Numbered from the stretch's first letter, positions 1 through 9,818 are shown. The stretch: 38,555 nt of DNA from Bdellovibrio sp. (GCA_020725805.1 DYEF01000100.1:1-38555), one strand, 5' to 3'. Made by a program: numbers and translations. Notes: generated from the letters alone by a model not told the origin.

Positions 1-1
1 A

Positions 2-142
2 GAGATGGTAATGCCGGGAGACAACATAACGATAGAGGTAGAGCTGATAACCCCGGTAGCGCTCGAGAAGGAGCTTAGGTTTGCGGTAAGAGAAGGCGGA
101 AGGACAGTAGGTGCCGGCGTTATTACTGAAATTATAAAGTAA
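2..142 (+). CDS. tuf: Elongation factor Tu, C-terminal fragment
   Basis: Only the last 46 residues and the stop lie in the window; the gene begins upstream. The peptide carries the domain III signature of EF-Tu (EMVMPGDN near its start, then [17 protein letters not shown] before the stop). EF-Tu delivers aminoacyl-tRNA to the ribosome as a GTP complex. Its position directly before rpsJ, with 13 nt between, is the common junction of the str operon with the S10 operon, so the ribosomal genes downstream are probably cotranscribed from a promoter outside the window. Confidence 0.97.
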   Translation, partial: EMVMPGDNITIEVELITPVALEKELRFAVREGGRTVGAGVITEIIK

Positions 143-155
143 CTGGAGAATCAAG

Positions 156-461
156 ATGGAAGGACAGAAAATCAGAATTAAGCTTAAGGGTTATGATTAC
201 CGTCTGCTTGACAGGTCTATTGCAGAGATTGTAAGGACTGCCAAGTCAACAGGTGCGGAGGTCGTAGGACCGCTTCCGCTTCCGACGGAAATTCACAAGT
301 ACACGGTACTCAGGTCCTGTCACGCTGACAAGAAGTCGAGGGAGCAGTTTGAAATCAGGGTTCATAAGAGACTGGTTGACATTCTGAGGCCAACCCCTAA
401 CACTCTGGATGCCCTGATGAAACTGGACCTCTCTGCAGGCGTGGACGTGGAAATCAAGTAA
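156..461 (+). CDS. rpsJ: 30S ribosomal protein S10
   Basis: The 101-residue product has normal length for S10 and contains the family block [18 protein letters not shown] and the N-terminal [15 protein letters not shown]10 sits in the 30S head and also acts as NusE in antitermination. The ATG has a GGAG site 7 nt upstream. The gene is first in the S10 operon proper. What follows is unusual: rplC is normally next, but here rplD starts 12 nt after the stop. Confidence 0.98.
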   Translation: MEGQKIRIKLKGYDYRLLDRSIAEIVRTAKSTGAEVVGPLPLPTEIHKYTVLRSCHADKKSREQFEIRVHKRLVDILRPTPNTLDALMKLDLSAGVDVEIK

Positions 462-473
462 GGAGCCATTGCT

Positions 474-1094
474 ATGATTAAACTGGATGTTTATGATGTC
501 AGGAAGAACAAAGTCTCCGAGATGGAGGTCAGCGAAAAGGTTTTCGGTGCACCGTTCAATGAGACAGTTATCTATCAGGCAGTCCGTGTAAGACAGATGA
601 ACAGGAGACAGGGTACGGCCTGTACGAAGAACAAGGCTGAAGTCAGAGGGACAGGAAAGAAACCGTGGAAGCAGAAGCATATGGGCAGAGCAAGACACGG
701 AAGTATGCGCTCTCCGCTATGGAAGGGCGGCGCTGTGACTTTTGGTCCGAGACCGAGAGACTATGACCTCGCTATCCCCGAGAAGGTAAACAGAAAGGCA
801 ATGTGTATCGCCCTCTCTGACAGAGTACGGGAAAACTCTATTTTCGTTATTGACAAAGTTGATTTTTCTGATATTAAAACCAGACATTTTTGCGAGCTTC
901 TGAAGAGATTTGAGATTGAAGGTGCGCTTGTGATAGACAACAAAAACAAAAATCTGATGCTTTCTGTGAGGAATCACAAGAACTCGAAATATCTGAACGC
1001 AGAAAATATCAATATCGTCGACCTTCTCAAATACAACAAGCTCCTTATTTCACAGGACGCATTAAAAAAGATTGAAGAGGTATTGTCAAAATGA
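474..1094 (+). CDS. rplD: 50S ribosomal protein L4
   Basis: The 206-residue product has normal L4 length. The extended-loop and core signatures are present: KHMGRARHGSMRSPLWKGG and TFGPRPRDYDLAIPEK. L4 binds 23S rRNA, and its loop lines the peptide exit tunnel; in some bacteria it also autoregulates the S10 operon. The start has AAGGAG 8 nt upstream, formed partly from the rpsJ stop region. The 3' end overlaps rplW by 4 nt (ATGA), indicating translational coupling. rplC, expected just upstream, is absent. Confidence 0.98.
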   Translation: MIKLDVYDVRKNKVSEMEVSEKVFGAPFNETVIYQAVRVRQMNRRQGTACTKNKAEVRGTGKKPWKQKHMGRARHGSMRSPLWKGGAVTFGPRPRDYDLAIPEKVNRKAMCIALSDRVRENSIFVIDKVDFSDIKTRHFCELLKRFEIEGALVIDNKNKNLMLSVRNHKNSKYLNAENINIVDLLKYNKLLISQDALKKIEEVLSK

Positions 1095-1396
1095 GTACCA
1101 TTAAGACTTTTACGGATTATGATGTTATTATAAGACCCCTTATTACCGAGAAGAGCAACATACACAAGGAACTCTTCAATAAGGTCTCCTTTGTTGTCAG
1201 AAGAGATGCAAACAGGATTCAGATCAAAAAAGCGGTTGAAAATATCTTCAAGGTAAAGGTAGCAAAGGTCAATACCGTGGTAGTAAGAGGTAAAATGAGA
1301 AGATACGGCAGATATACCGGTAAAAGGGCTTCATACAAAAAGGCCATTGTGACGTTGCAGCCGGGCTACAACATTGACATTCTTTCCACCATTTAA
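1091..1396 (+). CDS. rplW: 50S ribosomal protein L23
   Basis: The 101-residue product shows the L23 start (YDVIIRPLITEKS) and the C-terminal half with VVVRGKMRRYGRYTGKRASYKKA. L23 lies at the tunnel exit, where trigger factor and SRP dock. The ATG overlaps the rplD stop as ATGA. Length and order (rplD-rplW-rplB) are standard. Confidence 0.98.
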   Translation: MSTIKTFTDYDVIIRPLITEKSNIHKELFNKVSFVVRRDANRIQIKKAVENIFKVKVAKVNTVVVRGKMRRYGRYTGKRASYKKAIVTLQPGYNIDILSTI

Positions 1397-1408
1397 TTGA
1401 GGTGTGAT

Positions 1409-2236
1409 ATGGCAGTTAAGACTTTCAAACCAACTTCTCCGGGACGCAGGTTTATGACTGTTGCGGATTTCTCGGAACTCAAAAAGCATCCCACAGAAAA
1501 GAAGCTTCTCAAAAGAATCAAGAGGAATTCCGGCAGGAATAATCAGGGCAGGGTTACCATAAGATTCAGAGGCGGCGGTGCAAGAAAGATCTACAGGATT
1601 ATTGACTTCAAGAGAGATATCAGGGATATCCCTGCAAAGGTAGAGGCCATTGAATATGACCCGAACAGAACCTGCAGAATTGCCCTTCTCTTTTACAAGA
1701 ACGGTATCAAGAGATACATACTCGCTCCGGACGGGCTCAAGGTCGGAGATACTGTTGTATCGTCCGAAAACGCAGATATCAAGGTAGGGAATGCCCTTCC
1801 TCTTAAAAATATCCCCGTTGGTCAGATGATTCACAATGTTGAACTTAAAATAGGAAAGGGCGGTGCGCTCGTCAGGTCAGCCGGTTCGGCTGCACAGGTC
1901 CTCGGTAAAGAGGGAAATTATGCTATTCTGAGAATGCCCTCCGGCGAGATGAGAAAGGTCCTTCAGGATTGTTATGCAACAATCGGTCAGGTCGGGAATC
2001 TGGAGTATGAAAATATCATCATCGGCAAGGCCGGCAGACAGAGACTGAAGGGGAAAAAGCCGCATGTGAGAGGAGTGGTTATGAATCCTGTCGACCATCC
2101 GCATGGCGGTGGTGAAGGAAAGGCCGGACAGGGTAATCCTCATCCTGTCTCCCCGTGGGGCTGGAAGACCAAGGGACTCAAGACGAGGCACAACAAGAGA
2201 ACCCAGAAATATATCATCAAGCACAGGCATAAATAA
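1409..2236 (+). CDS. rplB: 50S ribosomal protein L2
   Basis: The reading frame is open from a TTG at 1397, but I choose the ATG at 1409. It gives the family start [14 protein letters not shown], has GAGGTG just upstream (1399-1404), and gives the usual length of 275 residues. The diagnostic [19 protein letters not shown] stretch is present; its histidine lies near the peptidyl-transferase centre. L2 is needed for subunit joining and peptide-bond formation. Confidence 0.98.
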   Translation: MAVKTFKPTSPGRRFMTVADFSELKKHPTEKKLLKRIKRNSGRNNQGRVTIRFRGGGARKIYRIIDFKRDIRDIPAKVEAIEYDPNRTCRIALLFYKNGIKRYILAPDGLKVGDTVVSSENADIKVGNALPLKNIPVGQMIHNVELKIGKGGALVRSAGSAAQVLGKEGNYAILRMPSGEMRKVLQDCYATIGQVGNLEYENIIIGKAGRQRLKGKKPHVRGVVMNPVDHPHGGGEGKAGQGNPHPVSPWGWKTKGLKTRHNKRTQKYIIKHRHK

Positions 2237-2247
2237 GGAGGTCATAA

Positions 2248-2550
2248 GTGGCAAGGTCAGTTAAAAAAGGCCCGTATGTGGAAGAGAGTCTCCTGAAGAA
2301 GGTTATGGATATGACCAAGACCGGTCAGAAGAAGGTTATCAAGACCTGGTCGAGAAGGTCGACTATTATTCCGGAAATGGTGGGTTACACCTTTGCTGTC
2401 CATAACGGCAACAAATTTATTCCGGTTTATATCGTGGAAAATATGGTCGGTCACAAATTGGGCGAGTTTGCTCCTACAAGGACGTTCAGGGCTCATTCCG
2501 CCGAGAGAAAGGCTGAGAAGGCGGGCGAGAAGGCTCCTGAAAAGAAGTAA
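2248..2550 (+). CDS. rpsS: 30S ribosomal protein S19
   Basis: The start codon is GTG, with AAGGAGG 5-11 nt upstream, giving the family start [18 protein letters not shown]. The core block ends at [13 protein letters not shown]. The product has 100 residues, a few more than many S19 proteins, because of a Lys/Glu/Ala-rich tail ([16 protein letters not shown]). S19 binds 16S rRNA in the 30S head and contacts S13. Confidence 0.97.
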   Translation: MARSVKKGPYVEESLLKKVMDMTKTGQKKVIKTWSRRSTIIPEMVGYTFAVHNGNKFIPVYIVENMVGHKLGEFAPTRTFRAHSAERKAEKAGEKAPEKK

Positions 2551-2568
2551 AATTATCCGGAGGCAAAG

Positions 2569-2907
2569 ATGATAGCGAAGGCAAAACTGAGATTTTTAAG
2601 GATTTCACCCAGAAAGGTAAAGATAGTTACTGACCTTATAAAGGGTAAAAAGGCTACAGAGGCCGTGAATATTCTGAAGTTTACTCCCAATGCAGCGGCC
2701 AGACCGGTTCTGAAGCTTCTGAATTCAGCGATTGCAAATGCAACAAACAACCAGAAGCAGAAGGTCAATGCAGATGATCTGATTGTAAAGGAAGTTATTG
2801 TAGGTAATGGTCCTATAATGAAGAGAATAATGCCCCGTTCGAGGGGAATGGCTTACAGGATAAACAAGAGAATGAGCCATGTAACAATTTTAATCGACAA
2901 CATTTAA
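2569..2907 (+). CDS. rplV: 50S ribosomal protein L22
   Basis: The 112-residue product begins with the L22 motif [20 protein letters not shown] and ends with the beta-hairpin region [19 protein letters not shown], which reaches into the exit tunnel. CCGGAGG precedes the ATG. Standard position between rpsS and rpsC. Confidence 0.98.
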   Translation: MIAKAKLRFLRISPRKVKIVTDLIKGKKATEAVNILKFTPNAAARPVLKLLNSAIANATNNQKQKVNADDLIVKEVIVGNGPIMKRIMPRSRGMAYRINKRMSHVTILIDNI

Positions 2908-2918
2908 AGGAGGTCGCT

Positions 2919-3551
2919 TTGGGTCAGAAGGTTAATCCGATAGGGTTCAGACTTGGAGTCACAAGAACTTGGGAATCGAGATGGTTTTCATCCAAGAATT
3001 ATGTAAAGTGGTTTCACGAGGACCTGAATTTCAGAAAGCATCTCAAGGAGAAGCTTTATCCGGCAGGTGTCTCGAGAATTCTCATCGAAAGGTCTGTCAA
3101 CAAGGTCAGAATAAATGTTTTTGTTGCAAGACCCGGAATGGTAATAGGCAAGAAGGGTTCAGGGATTGACGGCATAAAGAAAGAACTGCAGGGTATGTCC
3201 ACGAACGAGATATTTCTCAATATTACCGAGGTAAGGAAGCCCGAGCTTGATGCGCAGCTTATTGCAGAAAATATTGCCTCACAGCTTGAGAAGAGAGTCG
3301 CGTTCAGAAGAGCAATGAAAAAGTCAGTGTTGAATGCAATCAAGTTTGGTGCTCTCGGTATAAAGATAATGGCGGGTGGCAGACTTGCGGGCGCCGAGAT
3401 TGCCCGTTCGGAATGGTACAGGGAGGGAAGAGTACCGCTTCAGACTCTAAGGGCAGATATCGATTACGGTTTTGCAGAGGCAAACACCACATACGGCAAG
3501 ATCGGTGTCAAGGTCTGGTTGTTTAAGGGAGAGATATTAAGCAAGAAATAA
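2919..3551 (+). CDS. rpsC: 30S ribosomal protein S3
   Basis: The start is a TTG behind AAAGGAGGT, giving the family start [13 protein letters not shown]. The 210-residue product has the type-2 KH domain with its GxxG loop ([17 protein letters not shown], about residues 74-90) and the C-terminal half [15 protein letters not shown]3 helps form the mRNA entry channel. TTG is unusual for so highly expressed a protein. Confidence 0.98.
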   Translation: MGQKVNPIGFRLGVTRTWESRWFSSKNYVKWFHEDLNFRKHLKEKLYPAGVSRILIERSVNKVRINVFVARPGMVIGKKGSGIDGIKKELQGMSTNEIFLNITEVRKPELDAQLIAENIASQLEKRVAFRRAMKKSVLNAIKFGALGIKIMAGGRLAGAEIARSEWYREGRVPLQTLRADIDYGFAEANTTYGKIGVKVWLFKGEILSKK

Positions 3552-3562
3552 GGAGTTAGGTT

Positions 3563-3979
3563 ATGTTTATTCCGGCCAAGGTAAAATACAGAAAGCAGCA
3601 GAGAGGTAGGATGAAGGGAAAGGCAATGAGGGGTAACAGGCTTGCCTTTGGTGATTTTGGTCTGATGGCGCTCGAGTGCGGCTGGATTACAGCCAAGCAG
3701 ATTGAGGCCGCAAGAGTATCGATAACCAAGTTTATCAAGAAGGGCGGTAAGCTGTGGGTCAGAATATTCCCCGACAAGCCCATCACCAAAAAGCCTCTTG
3801 AGACCCGTATGGGTAGAGGTAAGGGAGCACCCGAAGAGTGGGTGGTGGTCATTAAGCCGGGCAGAATTCTCTACGAGATGGAAGGAATTACGGAGGAACA
3901 GGCGAGAGAGGCGATGAGACTTGCTGCACACAAACTTCCCGTTGTTACCAAATTTATCAAAAGAGGTGAAGTGTTATGA
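3563..3979 (+). CDS. rplP: 50S ribosomal protein L16
   Basis: The 138-residue product has the L16 signatures [12 protein letters not shown] near the N-terminus and [21 protein letters not shown] in the centre. L16 helps organise the tRNA-binding face of the large subunit near the A site. AAGGAG precedes the ATG, and the stop overlaps rpmC as ATGA. Confidence 0.98.
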   Translation: MFIPAKVKYRKQQRGRMKGKAMRGNRLAFGDFGLMALECGWITAKQIEAARVSITKFIKKGGKLWVRIFPDKPITKKPLETRMGRGKGAPEEWVVVIKPGRILYEMEGITEEQAREAMRLAAHKLPVVTKFIKRGEVL

Positions 3980-4191
3980 AGGCAAGAGAGTTCAGAAATA
4001 TGGAAATTGACCAGATTAGGACAGAGATCCGCAATATGAAGGAGAGTCTCTTCAAGTTCAGATTTCAGCATTTTACCGGTCAGCTCGAGAATCCTATGAA
4101 ACTCAGAAATACCAGAAGGGACCTCGCAAGAGCCTACTCGGTTCTGAAAGAGAAGACGTCCGGGAAAAAATCTTCCGGTAAGAATAAGTGA
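3976..4191 (+). CDS. rpmC: 50S ribosomal protein L29
   Basis: The 71-residue, mostly helical product begins [14 protein letters not shown] and contains [18 protein letters not shown], the typical L29 core. It ends with a basic Lys/Ser/Gly tail. L29 sits beside L23 at the tunnel exit. The start overlaps the rplP stop by 4 nt, so translation is probably coupled. Confidence 0.96.
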   Translation: MKAREFRNMEIDQIRTEIRNMKESLFKFRFQHFTGQLENPMKLRNTRRDLARAYSVLKEKTSGKKSSGKNK

Positions 4192-4199
4192 GGTAGAAG

Positions 4200-4490
4200 A
4201 TGGAGAAGTTTGGTTATAATAAGGTTATGATCGGAACAGTGGTTTCGGACAAGATGGATAAGACCATTTCCGTCGAGGTAAAGAGAAGGGTAATGCACCC
4301 CAAGTACAAGAAATACCTGACAAGAAGGTCTGTATTCAAGGTTCACGACGAAAAGAACGAGGCCAAAACAGGCGACAGGGTTATGTTTAAGGAGACGAGA
4401 CCTCTTTCCAAGACCAAAAGATTCAAGCTTGTAAAGATAGTTATGAAGGGCAAGAGGTTTGATTCGGAGAATCAGACCGCTGATAAATAA
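4200..4490 (+). CDS. rpsQ: 30S ribosomal protein S17
   Basis: The 96-residue product carries the S17 OB-fold signatures [19 protein letters not shown] and [21 protein letters not shown]17 is a primary 16S rRNA binder in the 30S body. The ATG is 8 nt after the rpmC stop, behind GAGGTAGA. Confidence 0.98.
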   Translation: MEKFGYNKVMIGTVVSDKMDKTISVEVKRRVMHPKYKKYLTRRSVFKVHDEKNEAKTGDRVMFKETRPLSKTKRFKLVKIVMKGKRFDSENQTADK

Positions 4491-4501
4491 AGGAGCATGT
4501 T

Positions 4502-4870
4502 ATGATTCAGATGAAGACACTCTTGGATTCGGCCGATAACTCCGGAGCAAAGACACTGCAGTGTATCAAGGTTCTCGGAGGTTCAAGAAGACGCTATGCC
4601 GAAATAGGCGACGTCATTGTTGTGGCTGTCAAGGAGGCAATGCCCGATTCGAAGGTCAAGAAGGGTGAGGTTGCCAAGGCAGTGATTGTAAGGGTTGCAA
4701 AGGAAATCAAGAGAGAAGACGGTTCGTATGTGAGATTCGATGACAATTCTGCAGTCCTCATCAATAACTGGGGAGAACCGCTGGGTACACGTATTTTCGG
4801 ACCTGTCGCAAGAGAACTGAGGGCGAGGAGATTTATGAAGATATTGTCTCTCGCTCCGGAAGTCCTATAA
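4502..4870 (+). CDS. rplN: 50S ribosomal protein L14
   Basis: The 122-residue product has exactly the usual L14 length. It starts [20 protein letters not shown] and contains [20 protein letters not shown] and [14 protein letters not shown]14 contacts 16S rRNA in an intersubunit bridge. AAAGGAG precedes the ATG. Confidence 0.99.
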   Translation: MIQMKTLLDSADNSGAKTLQCIKVLGGSRRRYAEIGDVIVVAVKEAMPDSKVKKGEVAKAVIVRVAKEIKREDGSYVRFDDNSAVLINNWGEPLGTRIFGPVARELRARRFMKILSLAPEVL

Positions 4871-4889
4871 GTATTTGGGAGAAGTAAAG

Positions 4890-5201
4890 ATGAGTATCAG
4901 AAAGAATGACATTGTGGTAGTTATCAGAGGCAAGAAGAAGGGAAAGAAAGGCCGGGTCCTTCAGGTTATCAGAGAGAAGGGCCGGGTCATTGTCGAGAAT
5001 GTGGTTGCGGTGAAGAGACACCTGAAACCCGGAAGAGACAAGTCGGCTCAGGCCGGAGGCATTGTCGAAAAACCGGGTTCGGTTGCCGTGAGTAACGTAA
5101 TGCTTTACTGCAAGAAGTGTGACAGGGGAGTGAGACACGGTTACAGGATTTCAGGGGAGACAAAATCACGCATCTGCAAGAAGTGCGGCGAACAGATTTG
5201 A
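4890..5201 (+). CDS. rplX: 50S ribosomal protein L24, zinc-ribbon form
   Basis: The frame is open from a TTG at 4875, but the ATG at 4890 ([21 protein letters not shown]) is the family start. It is preceded by GGGAGAAG and gives a 103-residue product. The KOW motif occupies the N-terminal half. The C-terminus has two CxxC pairs (YCKKC and ICKKCG), the presumed zinc-binding form of L24. L24 is an early assembly initiator of the 50S subunit. Confidence 0.97.
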   Translation: MSIRKNDIVVVIRGKKKGKKGRVLQVIREKGRVIVENVVAVKRHLKPGRDKSAQAGGIVEKPGSVAVSNVMLYCKKCDRGVRHGYRISGETKSRICKKCGEQI

Positions 5202-5212
5202 CGGAGGATGAG

Positions 5213-5752
5213 ATGGCACGATTAAAGGAGATTTACAGGAAAGAGATTGTACCGAGACTTATGAAGGAGTTTGAATACAAGAATCTTATGCAGGTTCCCA
5301 AACTTCATAAAATTACGATTAATATGGGACTCGGTGAGGCAATTACAAATGCCAAGATTCTTGATACAGCTTCATCGGAGCTGGCTGCAATTACCGGGCA
5401 GAAGCCGGTTATTACGAAGGCAAGGAAGTCAATCTCCAATTTCAAACTGAGAGCCGGTGCTTCGATCGGCTGCGCCGTGACACTCAGGGGCGACAGGATG
5501 TACGAGTTCTTTGACAGGTTTGTTAACATTGCACTCCCAAGAGTAAGGGACTTCAAGGGTCTCTCCTCACGTTCATTCGACGGCAGAGGCAATTATTCCG
5601 TTGGGATAAAGGAGCATATCATTTTCCCCGAGATCAATTTCGACAAAATTGACAAGATCAAGGGAATGACAATAACTATTGTTACGACTGCAAGAACTGA
5701 CGAAGAGGCAAAGAAATTATTAAAATACCTTGGAATGCCTTTTAAGGATTAA
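5213..5752 (+). CDS. rplE: 50S ribosomal protein L5
   Basis: The frame extends upstream to 5183, overlapping rplX, but the ATG at 5213 has CGGAGG just before it, gives [20 protein letters not shown], and yields the usual 179 residues. Core blocks [16 protein letters not shown] and the C-terminal [17 protein letters not shown] are present. L5 binds 5S rRNA in the central protuberance. Confidence 0.98.
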   Translation: MARLKEIYRKEIVPRLMKEFEYKNLMQVPKLHKITINMGLGEAITNAKILDTASSELAAITGQKPVITKARKSISNFKLRAGASIGCAVTLRGDRMYEFFDRFVNIALPRVRDFKGLSSRSFDGRGNYSVGIKEHIIFPEINFDKIDKIKGMTITIVTTARTDEEAKKLLKYLGMPFKD

Positions 5753-5764
5753 AGGAGGAAATTC

Positions 5765-5950
5765 GTGGCTAAGAAGTGTTTAAGAATCAAGCAGAAAAGG
5801 GAACCTAAGTTTTCAACCCGCAGGTATAACAGATGTGCCCTCTGCGGAAGACCGAGAGGATATATGAGAGATTTCGATATCTGCAGAATCTGTTTCAGAC
5901 ATCTGGCGCTCAGAGGACTTATCCCGGGCGTAACAAAATCCAGCTGGTAA
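5765..5950 (+). CDS. rpsN: 30S ribosomal protein S14, zinc-binding type
   Basis: The start is GTG behind AAAGGAGGAAA. The 61-residue product is the short S14 form with two CxxC pairs ([10 protein letters not shown] and [10 protein letters not shown]), which bind one zinc, in contrast to the longer cysteine-free form of about 100 residues. It ends in the family [12 protein letters not shown]14 assembles late into the 30S head. Confidence 0.98.
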   Translation: MAKKCLRIKQKREPKFSTRRYNRCALCGRPRGYMRDFDICRICFRHLALRGLIPGVTKSSW

Positions 5951-5963
5951 GGGAGGATTGAAT

Positions 5964-6359
5964 ATGAGTCATACTTATCCTGTTGCCGATATGCTGACAA
6001 GAATCCGTAATGCCGTTCAGGCCAGACTTGACATCATTGAACTCCCGCATTCGAAAATCAAGGAGTCTATTCTTGAGGTGATGACCAGTGAGGGTTTTAT
6101 CAACGGTTTCAGAGTAGTCAAGCGCGGAGAGAAGAAATTCGTCTATGTCTCCCTGAAATATTACAATAATGACCCGGTTATCACAGAGATCAAGTGCTTC
6201 AGCAAACCGGGAAGAAGAATGTACATAGGCTACGACAAAATCAGGACATATACACCGGGTTATGGTATTGCCATTCTCTCTACCTCGAAGGGTATTATGA
6301 GCGGAGGGAAGGCACTCAAGGAAAAACTCGGTGGTGAATTAATCTGTACAGTCTATTAA
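5964..6359 (+). CDS. rpsH: 30S ribosomal protein S8
   Basis: Two starts are possible: TTG at 5958 or ATG at 5964. The ATG gives MSHTYPVADMLTRIRNAVQ, lies 7 nt after GGGAGG, and gives the normal 131 residues. The C-terminal S8 signature YGIAILSTSKGIMSGGKA is present. S8 binds helix 21 of 16S rRNA and in some bacteria represses the spc operon. Confidence 0.98.
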   Translation: MSHTYPVADMLTRIRNAVQARLDIIELPHSKIKESILEVMTSEGFINGFRVVKRGEKKFVYVSLKYYNNDPVITEIKCFSKPGRRMYIGYDKIRTYTPGYGIAILSTSKGIMSGGKALKEKLGGELICTVY

Positions 6360-6376
6360 AGGATGAGGTGTTTGCT

Positions 6377-6925
6377 ATGTCAAGATTAGGAAATAAGCCG
6401 CTCTCGGTACCACAGGGTGTTAAGGTTACGGCAGGACCTGATGTGATTACGGTTGAAGGCCCCAAGGGCAGGAAGACCATCAAGCAGAACAGCAATGTAA
6501 AGGTCGAAATCTCCGGCAGTACCATCAAGGTCTCCCGTATCTCTGATGAAAAGGTGGCAAAACAGGCACACGGCGCTGTGTGGGCATTGCTCGCAAGTGC
6601 AATCAAGGGTGTGAGCGAAGGCTTCTCGAAGGTACTGACAGTACAGGGTGTCGGTTACAAGGCCGAGCTCAGCGGCAATACACTGAAGTTCAGTATCGGT
6701 TATTCGAAGCCTGTCCTGTTTGAGGTCCCCAAGGAGATAACTGTGAAGGTCGAGAAAGATACGATTATCACACTTTCCTGTCACGATAAGGAACTTTTGG
6801 GACAGGTCTGTCACAATATCAAGTCCATCAAACCGGCAGACCCTTACAAGCTCAAGGGTATCAAGTACGCCGATGAGGTAATCAAGCAGAAGGTCGGTAA
6901 GGTCGGCGTGGGTGGTGCAAAGTAA
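6377..6925 (+). CDS. rplF: 50S ribosomal protein L6
   Basis: The ATG at 6377 gives MSRLGNKPLSVPQGVKV and a 182-residue product; an in-frame GTG at 6368 is inside the ribosome-binding region and less likely. The two related L6 domains are visible (first GPKGRKTIKQ, second VQGVGYKAELSGNTLKFSIG), and the end KGIKYADEVIKQKVGK is typical. L6 lies near the elongation-factor site. Confidence 0.97.
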   Translation: MSRLGNKPLSVPQGVKVTAGPDVITVEGPKGRKTIKQNSNVKVEISGSTIKVSRISDEKVAKQAHGAVWALLASAIKGVSEGFSKVLTVQGVGYKAELSGNTLKFSIGYSKPVLFEVPKEITVKVEKDTIITLSCHDKELLGQVCHNIKSIKPADPYKLKGIKYADEVIKQKVGKVGVGGAK

Positions 6926-6940
6926 TAACGGAGGTCTAAA

Positions 6941-7309
6941 GTGAGTATTTATCTGAACAGAAAAGAGAATCGCTCAAAGAAGATAGACAGAATCCGCAAG
7001 AAGATTTCTGGAACGGACGAGAGGCCGAGAGTCTCGGTATTCAAGAGCAACAGATATTTTTATGTCCAGCTTATCAACGATATTACCGGTAATGTCCTTC
7101 TGTCGGCTTCTACAAAGGACAAGGAATTTGCTTCCCAAACAGAGAAGGTCAAGCCGGTTGAACTTGCAAAGAGGCTCGGTTCTGCATTTGCATCGAAGTG
7201 CAAAGAGAAGAATATAGAGATGGTGGTCTTTGACAGAAGGGGATATAAGTATCACGGTATAATAAAGGCTTTTGCTGATGCAATGAGAGAGGCCGGTATA
7301 AAGTTTTAA
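6941..7309 (+). CDS. rplR: 50S ribosomal protein L18
   Basis: The start is GTG behind CGGAGGT. The 122-residue product has the L18 blocks RPRVSVFKSNRYFYVQLI and FDRRGYKYHGIIKAFADAMR. L18 binds 5S rRNA together with L5. Normal length and position between rplF and rpsE. Confidence 0.97.
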   Translation: MSIYLNRKENRSKKIDRIRKKISGTDERPRVSVFKSNRYFYVQLINDITGNVLLSASTKDKEFASQTEKVKPVELAKRLGSAFASKCKEKNIEMVVFDRRGYKYHGIIKAFADAMREAGIKF

Positions 7310-7330
7310 TTTTGTAAAAGGAGGTCTGAC

Positions 7331-7840
7331 TTGACTAACATAATTAGCAATGAAATGGAACAGAAGGCTTTTCTTGAAGGGGTCATCTATATCAACAGAA
7401 CGGCCAAGGTAGTGAAGGGTGGTAAGAGGTTTTCGTTCTCTGCCCTTGTAGTGGTAGGCGACGGTGAGGGTATGATAGGTTACGGACTCGGAAAGGCAAA
7501 TGAGGTTCCGGAGGCCATAAGAAAAGGTACCGAGAAGGCAAAGAAGAATATGGTTAAGATACCTCTTGTTCAGGGTACGATTCCGAATCAGGTCATTGGA
7601 AAGTTTGGTGCCAGCAATCTTCTGATGAAACCCGCAAAGGAAGGTACCGGAGTGATTGCAGGAACGGTTCTCCGTACACTCTTTGAAAATGCCGGAGTGA
7701 GGAATATCGTTACAAAGTCAATCGGTTCGAGCAATCCTCACAACCTTATTAAGGCGGCGTTTGACGGATTCAAAAAGATGAAATCCAAGAACGAATATTT
7801 TAAGGCGAGAGGCAAGAAAATATCCGAAGAGCAAAAGTAA
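7331..7840 (+). CDS. rpsE: 30S ribosomal protein S5
   Basis: The start is TTG behind AAAGGAGGTCTGAC; the next in-frame ATG at 7355 has no ribosome-binding site. The 169-residue product contains the double-stranded-RNA-binding-like fold (YINRTAKVVKGGKRFSFSAL) and the S5 C-terminal block GTGVIAGTVLRTLFENAGV. S5 contributes to the mRNA entry helicase and decoding accuracy. Confidence 0.97.
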   Translation: MTNIISNEMEQKAFLEGVIYINRTAKVVKGGKRFSFSALVVVGDGEGMIGYGLGKANEVPEAIRKGTEKAKKNMVKIPLVQGTIPNQVIGKFGASNLLMKPAKEGTGVIAGTVLRTLFENAGVRNIVTKSIGSSNPHNLIKAAFDGFKKMKSKNEYFKARGKKISEEQK

Positions 7841-7855
7841 AGCCGGAGGAGTAAA

Positions 7856-8041
7856 ATGAGTTCAAAGACAATCAAGATTCAGTGGTATAAGGGGACCATT
7901 GGAAGGGATATCAGGCAGAAACTGACCATAAAAGGGCTTGGCTTTAAGAGACTGCATCAGATTATCGAAGTAAAGGATACGCCGCAGATAAGAGGAATGG
8001 TGAAAAAGATTCCGCATCTTGTAAAAATTATTTCCGAATAA
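7856..8041 (+). CDS. rpmD: 50S ribosomal protein L30
   Basis: The 61-residue product has the L30 pattern [18 protein letters not shown], then GLGFKRLHQ and a C-terminal [14 protein letters not shown]. It is the bacterial short form. CCGGAGGAG precedes the ATG. The gene lies in its usual place between rpsE and rplO. Confidence 0.96.
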   Translation: MSSKTIKIQWYKGTIGRDIRQKLTIKGLGFKRLHQIIEVKDTPQIRGMVKKIPHLVKIISE

Positions 8042-8052
8042 GGAGTTTTGGT

Positions 8053-8499
8053 ATGGCTATATCACTCAAGAACATAAAGGTACCCAAAGGTGCTACACAC
8101 AAGCCCAAGAGAAGGGGCAGAGGTGAGGGCTCAGGTCTTGGAAAGACCTCCGGAAGGGGTAATAAGGGGCAGTTGTCCCGTTCGGGCGGAGGTACAAGAG
8201 TAGGTTTTGAAGGCGGACAGATGCCGCTCATCAGAAGAATTCCGAAGAGGGGTTTCTTCAATAAGTTCAAAACCGAGTTTTCAGTTATTAACCTGAGAGA
8301 CCTTTCCGTTTTCGCAGCGAATGAGGTTGTGGATGCAGAAAAACTCTATTCGAAGGGCCTTATAGACTCCAAATCGCTTCCGGTAAAGGTGCTCGGGGAC
8401 GGCGAACTGAAAGTGGCACTCACTGTTAAGGCAAATAAGTTTTCCAGAACAGCGATTGAAAAGATAACCAAAGCAGGCGGAAAGGCCGAGGAGATTTAA
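8053..8499 (+). CDS. rplO: 50S ribosomal protein L15
   Basis: The 148-residue product starts with the Gly/Arg-rich L15 N-terminal extension ([20 protein letters not shown], then [18 protein letters not shown]), which threads into 23S rRNA, and ends in the globular part with [25 protein letters not shown] precedes the ATG. secY follows after 2 nt. Confidence 0.98.
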   Translation: MAISLKNIKVPKGATHKPKRRGRGEGSGLGKTSGRGNKGQLSRSGGGTRVGFEGGQMPLIRRIPKRGFFNKFKTEFSVINLRDLSVFAANEVVDAEKLYSKGLIDSKSLPVKVLGDGELKVALTVKANKFSRTAIEKITKAGGKAEEI

Positions 8500-8501
8500 T
8501 C

Positions 8502-9818
8502 GTGGCAAACGTTTTTGGCAATATAGCCCGTATTCCTGAGCTCAGGAGGAGAATAATCTTCTCCCTTCTGATGCTGGCTGTTTACCGTATCGGGATATTC
8601 ATTACCACACCCGGAGTCGACAGGGTTGTAATGAGCAAGATTTTTTCATCAGCAAAGAATACCATATTCGGTATCTTCAACCTTTTCTCCGGCGGCGGTC
8701 TCGAGCAGCTCTCGATATTTGCGCTCGGAATTATGCCTTACATCAGCGCTTCAATTATTATGCAGCTCCTCGGGGTAGTACTGCCCGCAGTCGAAAAACT
8801 GCAGAAAGAAGGGGAACTCGGCAAGAAAAAGATTACACAGTACACCCGTTATCTTACAGTTGTCATATGCCTTATGCAGGGATTCGGAATAGCCGTTTAT
8901 CTCGAAGGACTCAGGTCATCAACCGGTGAACTTGTGGTTGCAAACCCGGGTTTCGGATTCAGGCTTTTGACGGCGCTTACTCTTACGACAGGTACAACTT
9001 TTATTATGTGGCTCGGTGAACAGATTACGGAAAAGGGTATAGGCAACGGTATATCTCTTATAATATTTGCCGGTATTGTGGCAAGATTACCGAATGCCGT
9101 ATTCCAGAGCTTCTCGTTTGCCGAGAAAGGTATGCTGAAACCGCTTACCCTTCTGATTGTGCTGGCCATTATGGTCGGTGTTATCTATATGATAGTCTTC
9201 TTCGAGAGAGGCCAGAGGAGAATCCCCGTTCAGTATGCCAAAAGGGTAGTGGGAAGAAAGGTCTACGGCGGACAGACGACTCATCTCCCGCTCAAGGTAA
9301 ATACGGCAGGTGTCATCCCCCCGATATTCGCCTCTTCCATACTGGTCTTTCCTGCCACGATGAGCAACCTTCTGCACTTCGACATCTTCAAGAATATTTC
9401 AAACTCACTTCAGCCCGGCACATGGGGATACGAGACCTTCTATGTTCTTCTGATTGTATTCTTTGCATACTTCTATACAGCGGTTGTCTTCAATCCTGTA
9501 GATATCTCCGAGAATATGAAGAAGTACGGCGGATTTATCCCCGGAATTAGGCCCGGAAGCAAGACGGCCGAATATATTGACAAGGTTCTCTCCCGAATAA
9601 CTTTCGGCGGCGCATTGTACGTCTCATTCGTATGTGTTATCCCTACGGTTCTTATGAAATCCTTCAATGTCCCGTTTTATTTCGGAGGCACGGCTCTTCT
9701 GATTGTTGTAGGTGTTGCACTTGATACACTTGCACAGATCGAATCGCACCTGATTTCGAGACATTATGAAGGACTTTCGGGTGAGGGTGGTCCGCGTATA
9801 AGAGGCAGAAGGAGGTAA
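8502..9818 (+). CDS. secY: Preprotein translocase subunit SecY
   Basis: The start is GTG, 2 nt after the rplO stop, with a GAGGAG site inside the rplO end. The 438-residue product has normal length and about ten membrane segments. Typical blocks are the first segment region [20 protein letters not shown], the early [20 protein letters not shown], the plug-proximal and central helices, and the cytoplasmic loop [19 protein letters not shown]. The end [15 protein letters not shown] is a typical basic SecY tail. SecY forms the protein-conducting channel with SecE and SecG and works with SecA. Confidence 0.98.
   Translation: MANVFGNIARIPELRRRIIFSLLMLAVYRIGIFITTPGVDRVVMSKIFSSAKNTIFGIFNLFSGGGLEQLSIFALGIMPYISASIIMQLLGVVLPAVEKLQKEGELGKKKITQYTRYLTVVICLMQGFGIAVYLEGLRSSTGELVVANPGFGFRLLTALTLTTGTTFIMWLGEQITEKGIGNGISLIIFAGIVARLPNAVFQSFSFAEKGMLKPLTLLIVLAIMVGVIYMIVFFERGQRRIPVQYAKRVVGRKVYGGQTTHLPLKVNTAGVIPPIFASSILVFPATMSNLLHFDIFKNISNSLQPGTWGYETFYVLLIVFFAYFYTAVVFNPVDISENMKKYGGFIPGIRPGSKTAEYIDKVLSRITFGGALYVSFVCVIPTVLMKSFNVPFYFGGTALLIVVGVALDTLAQIESHLISRHYEGLSGEGGPRIRGRRR

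Noticed and set aside
246-698. Minus-strand ORF across the rpsJ-rplD junction, considered as a displaced L3
   Set aside because: Its translation has no L3 features and it is antisense to two clear ribosomal genes; L3 would be about 200 residues and on the + strand.
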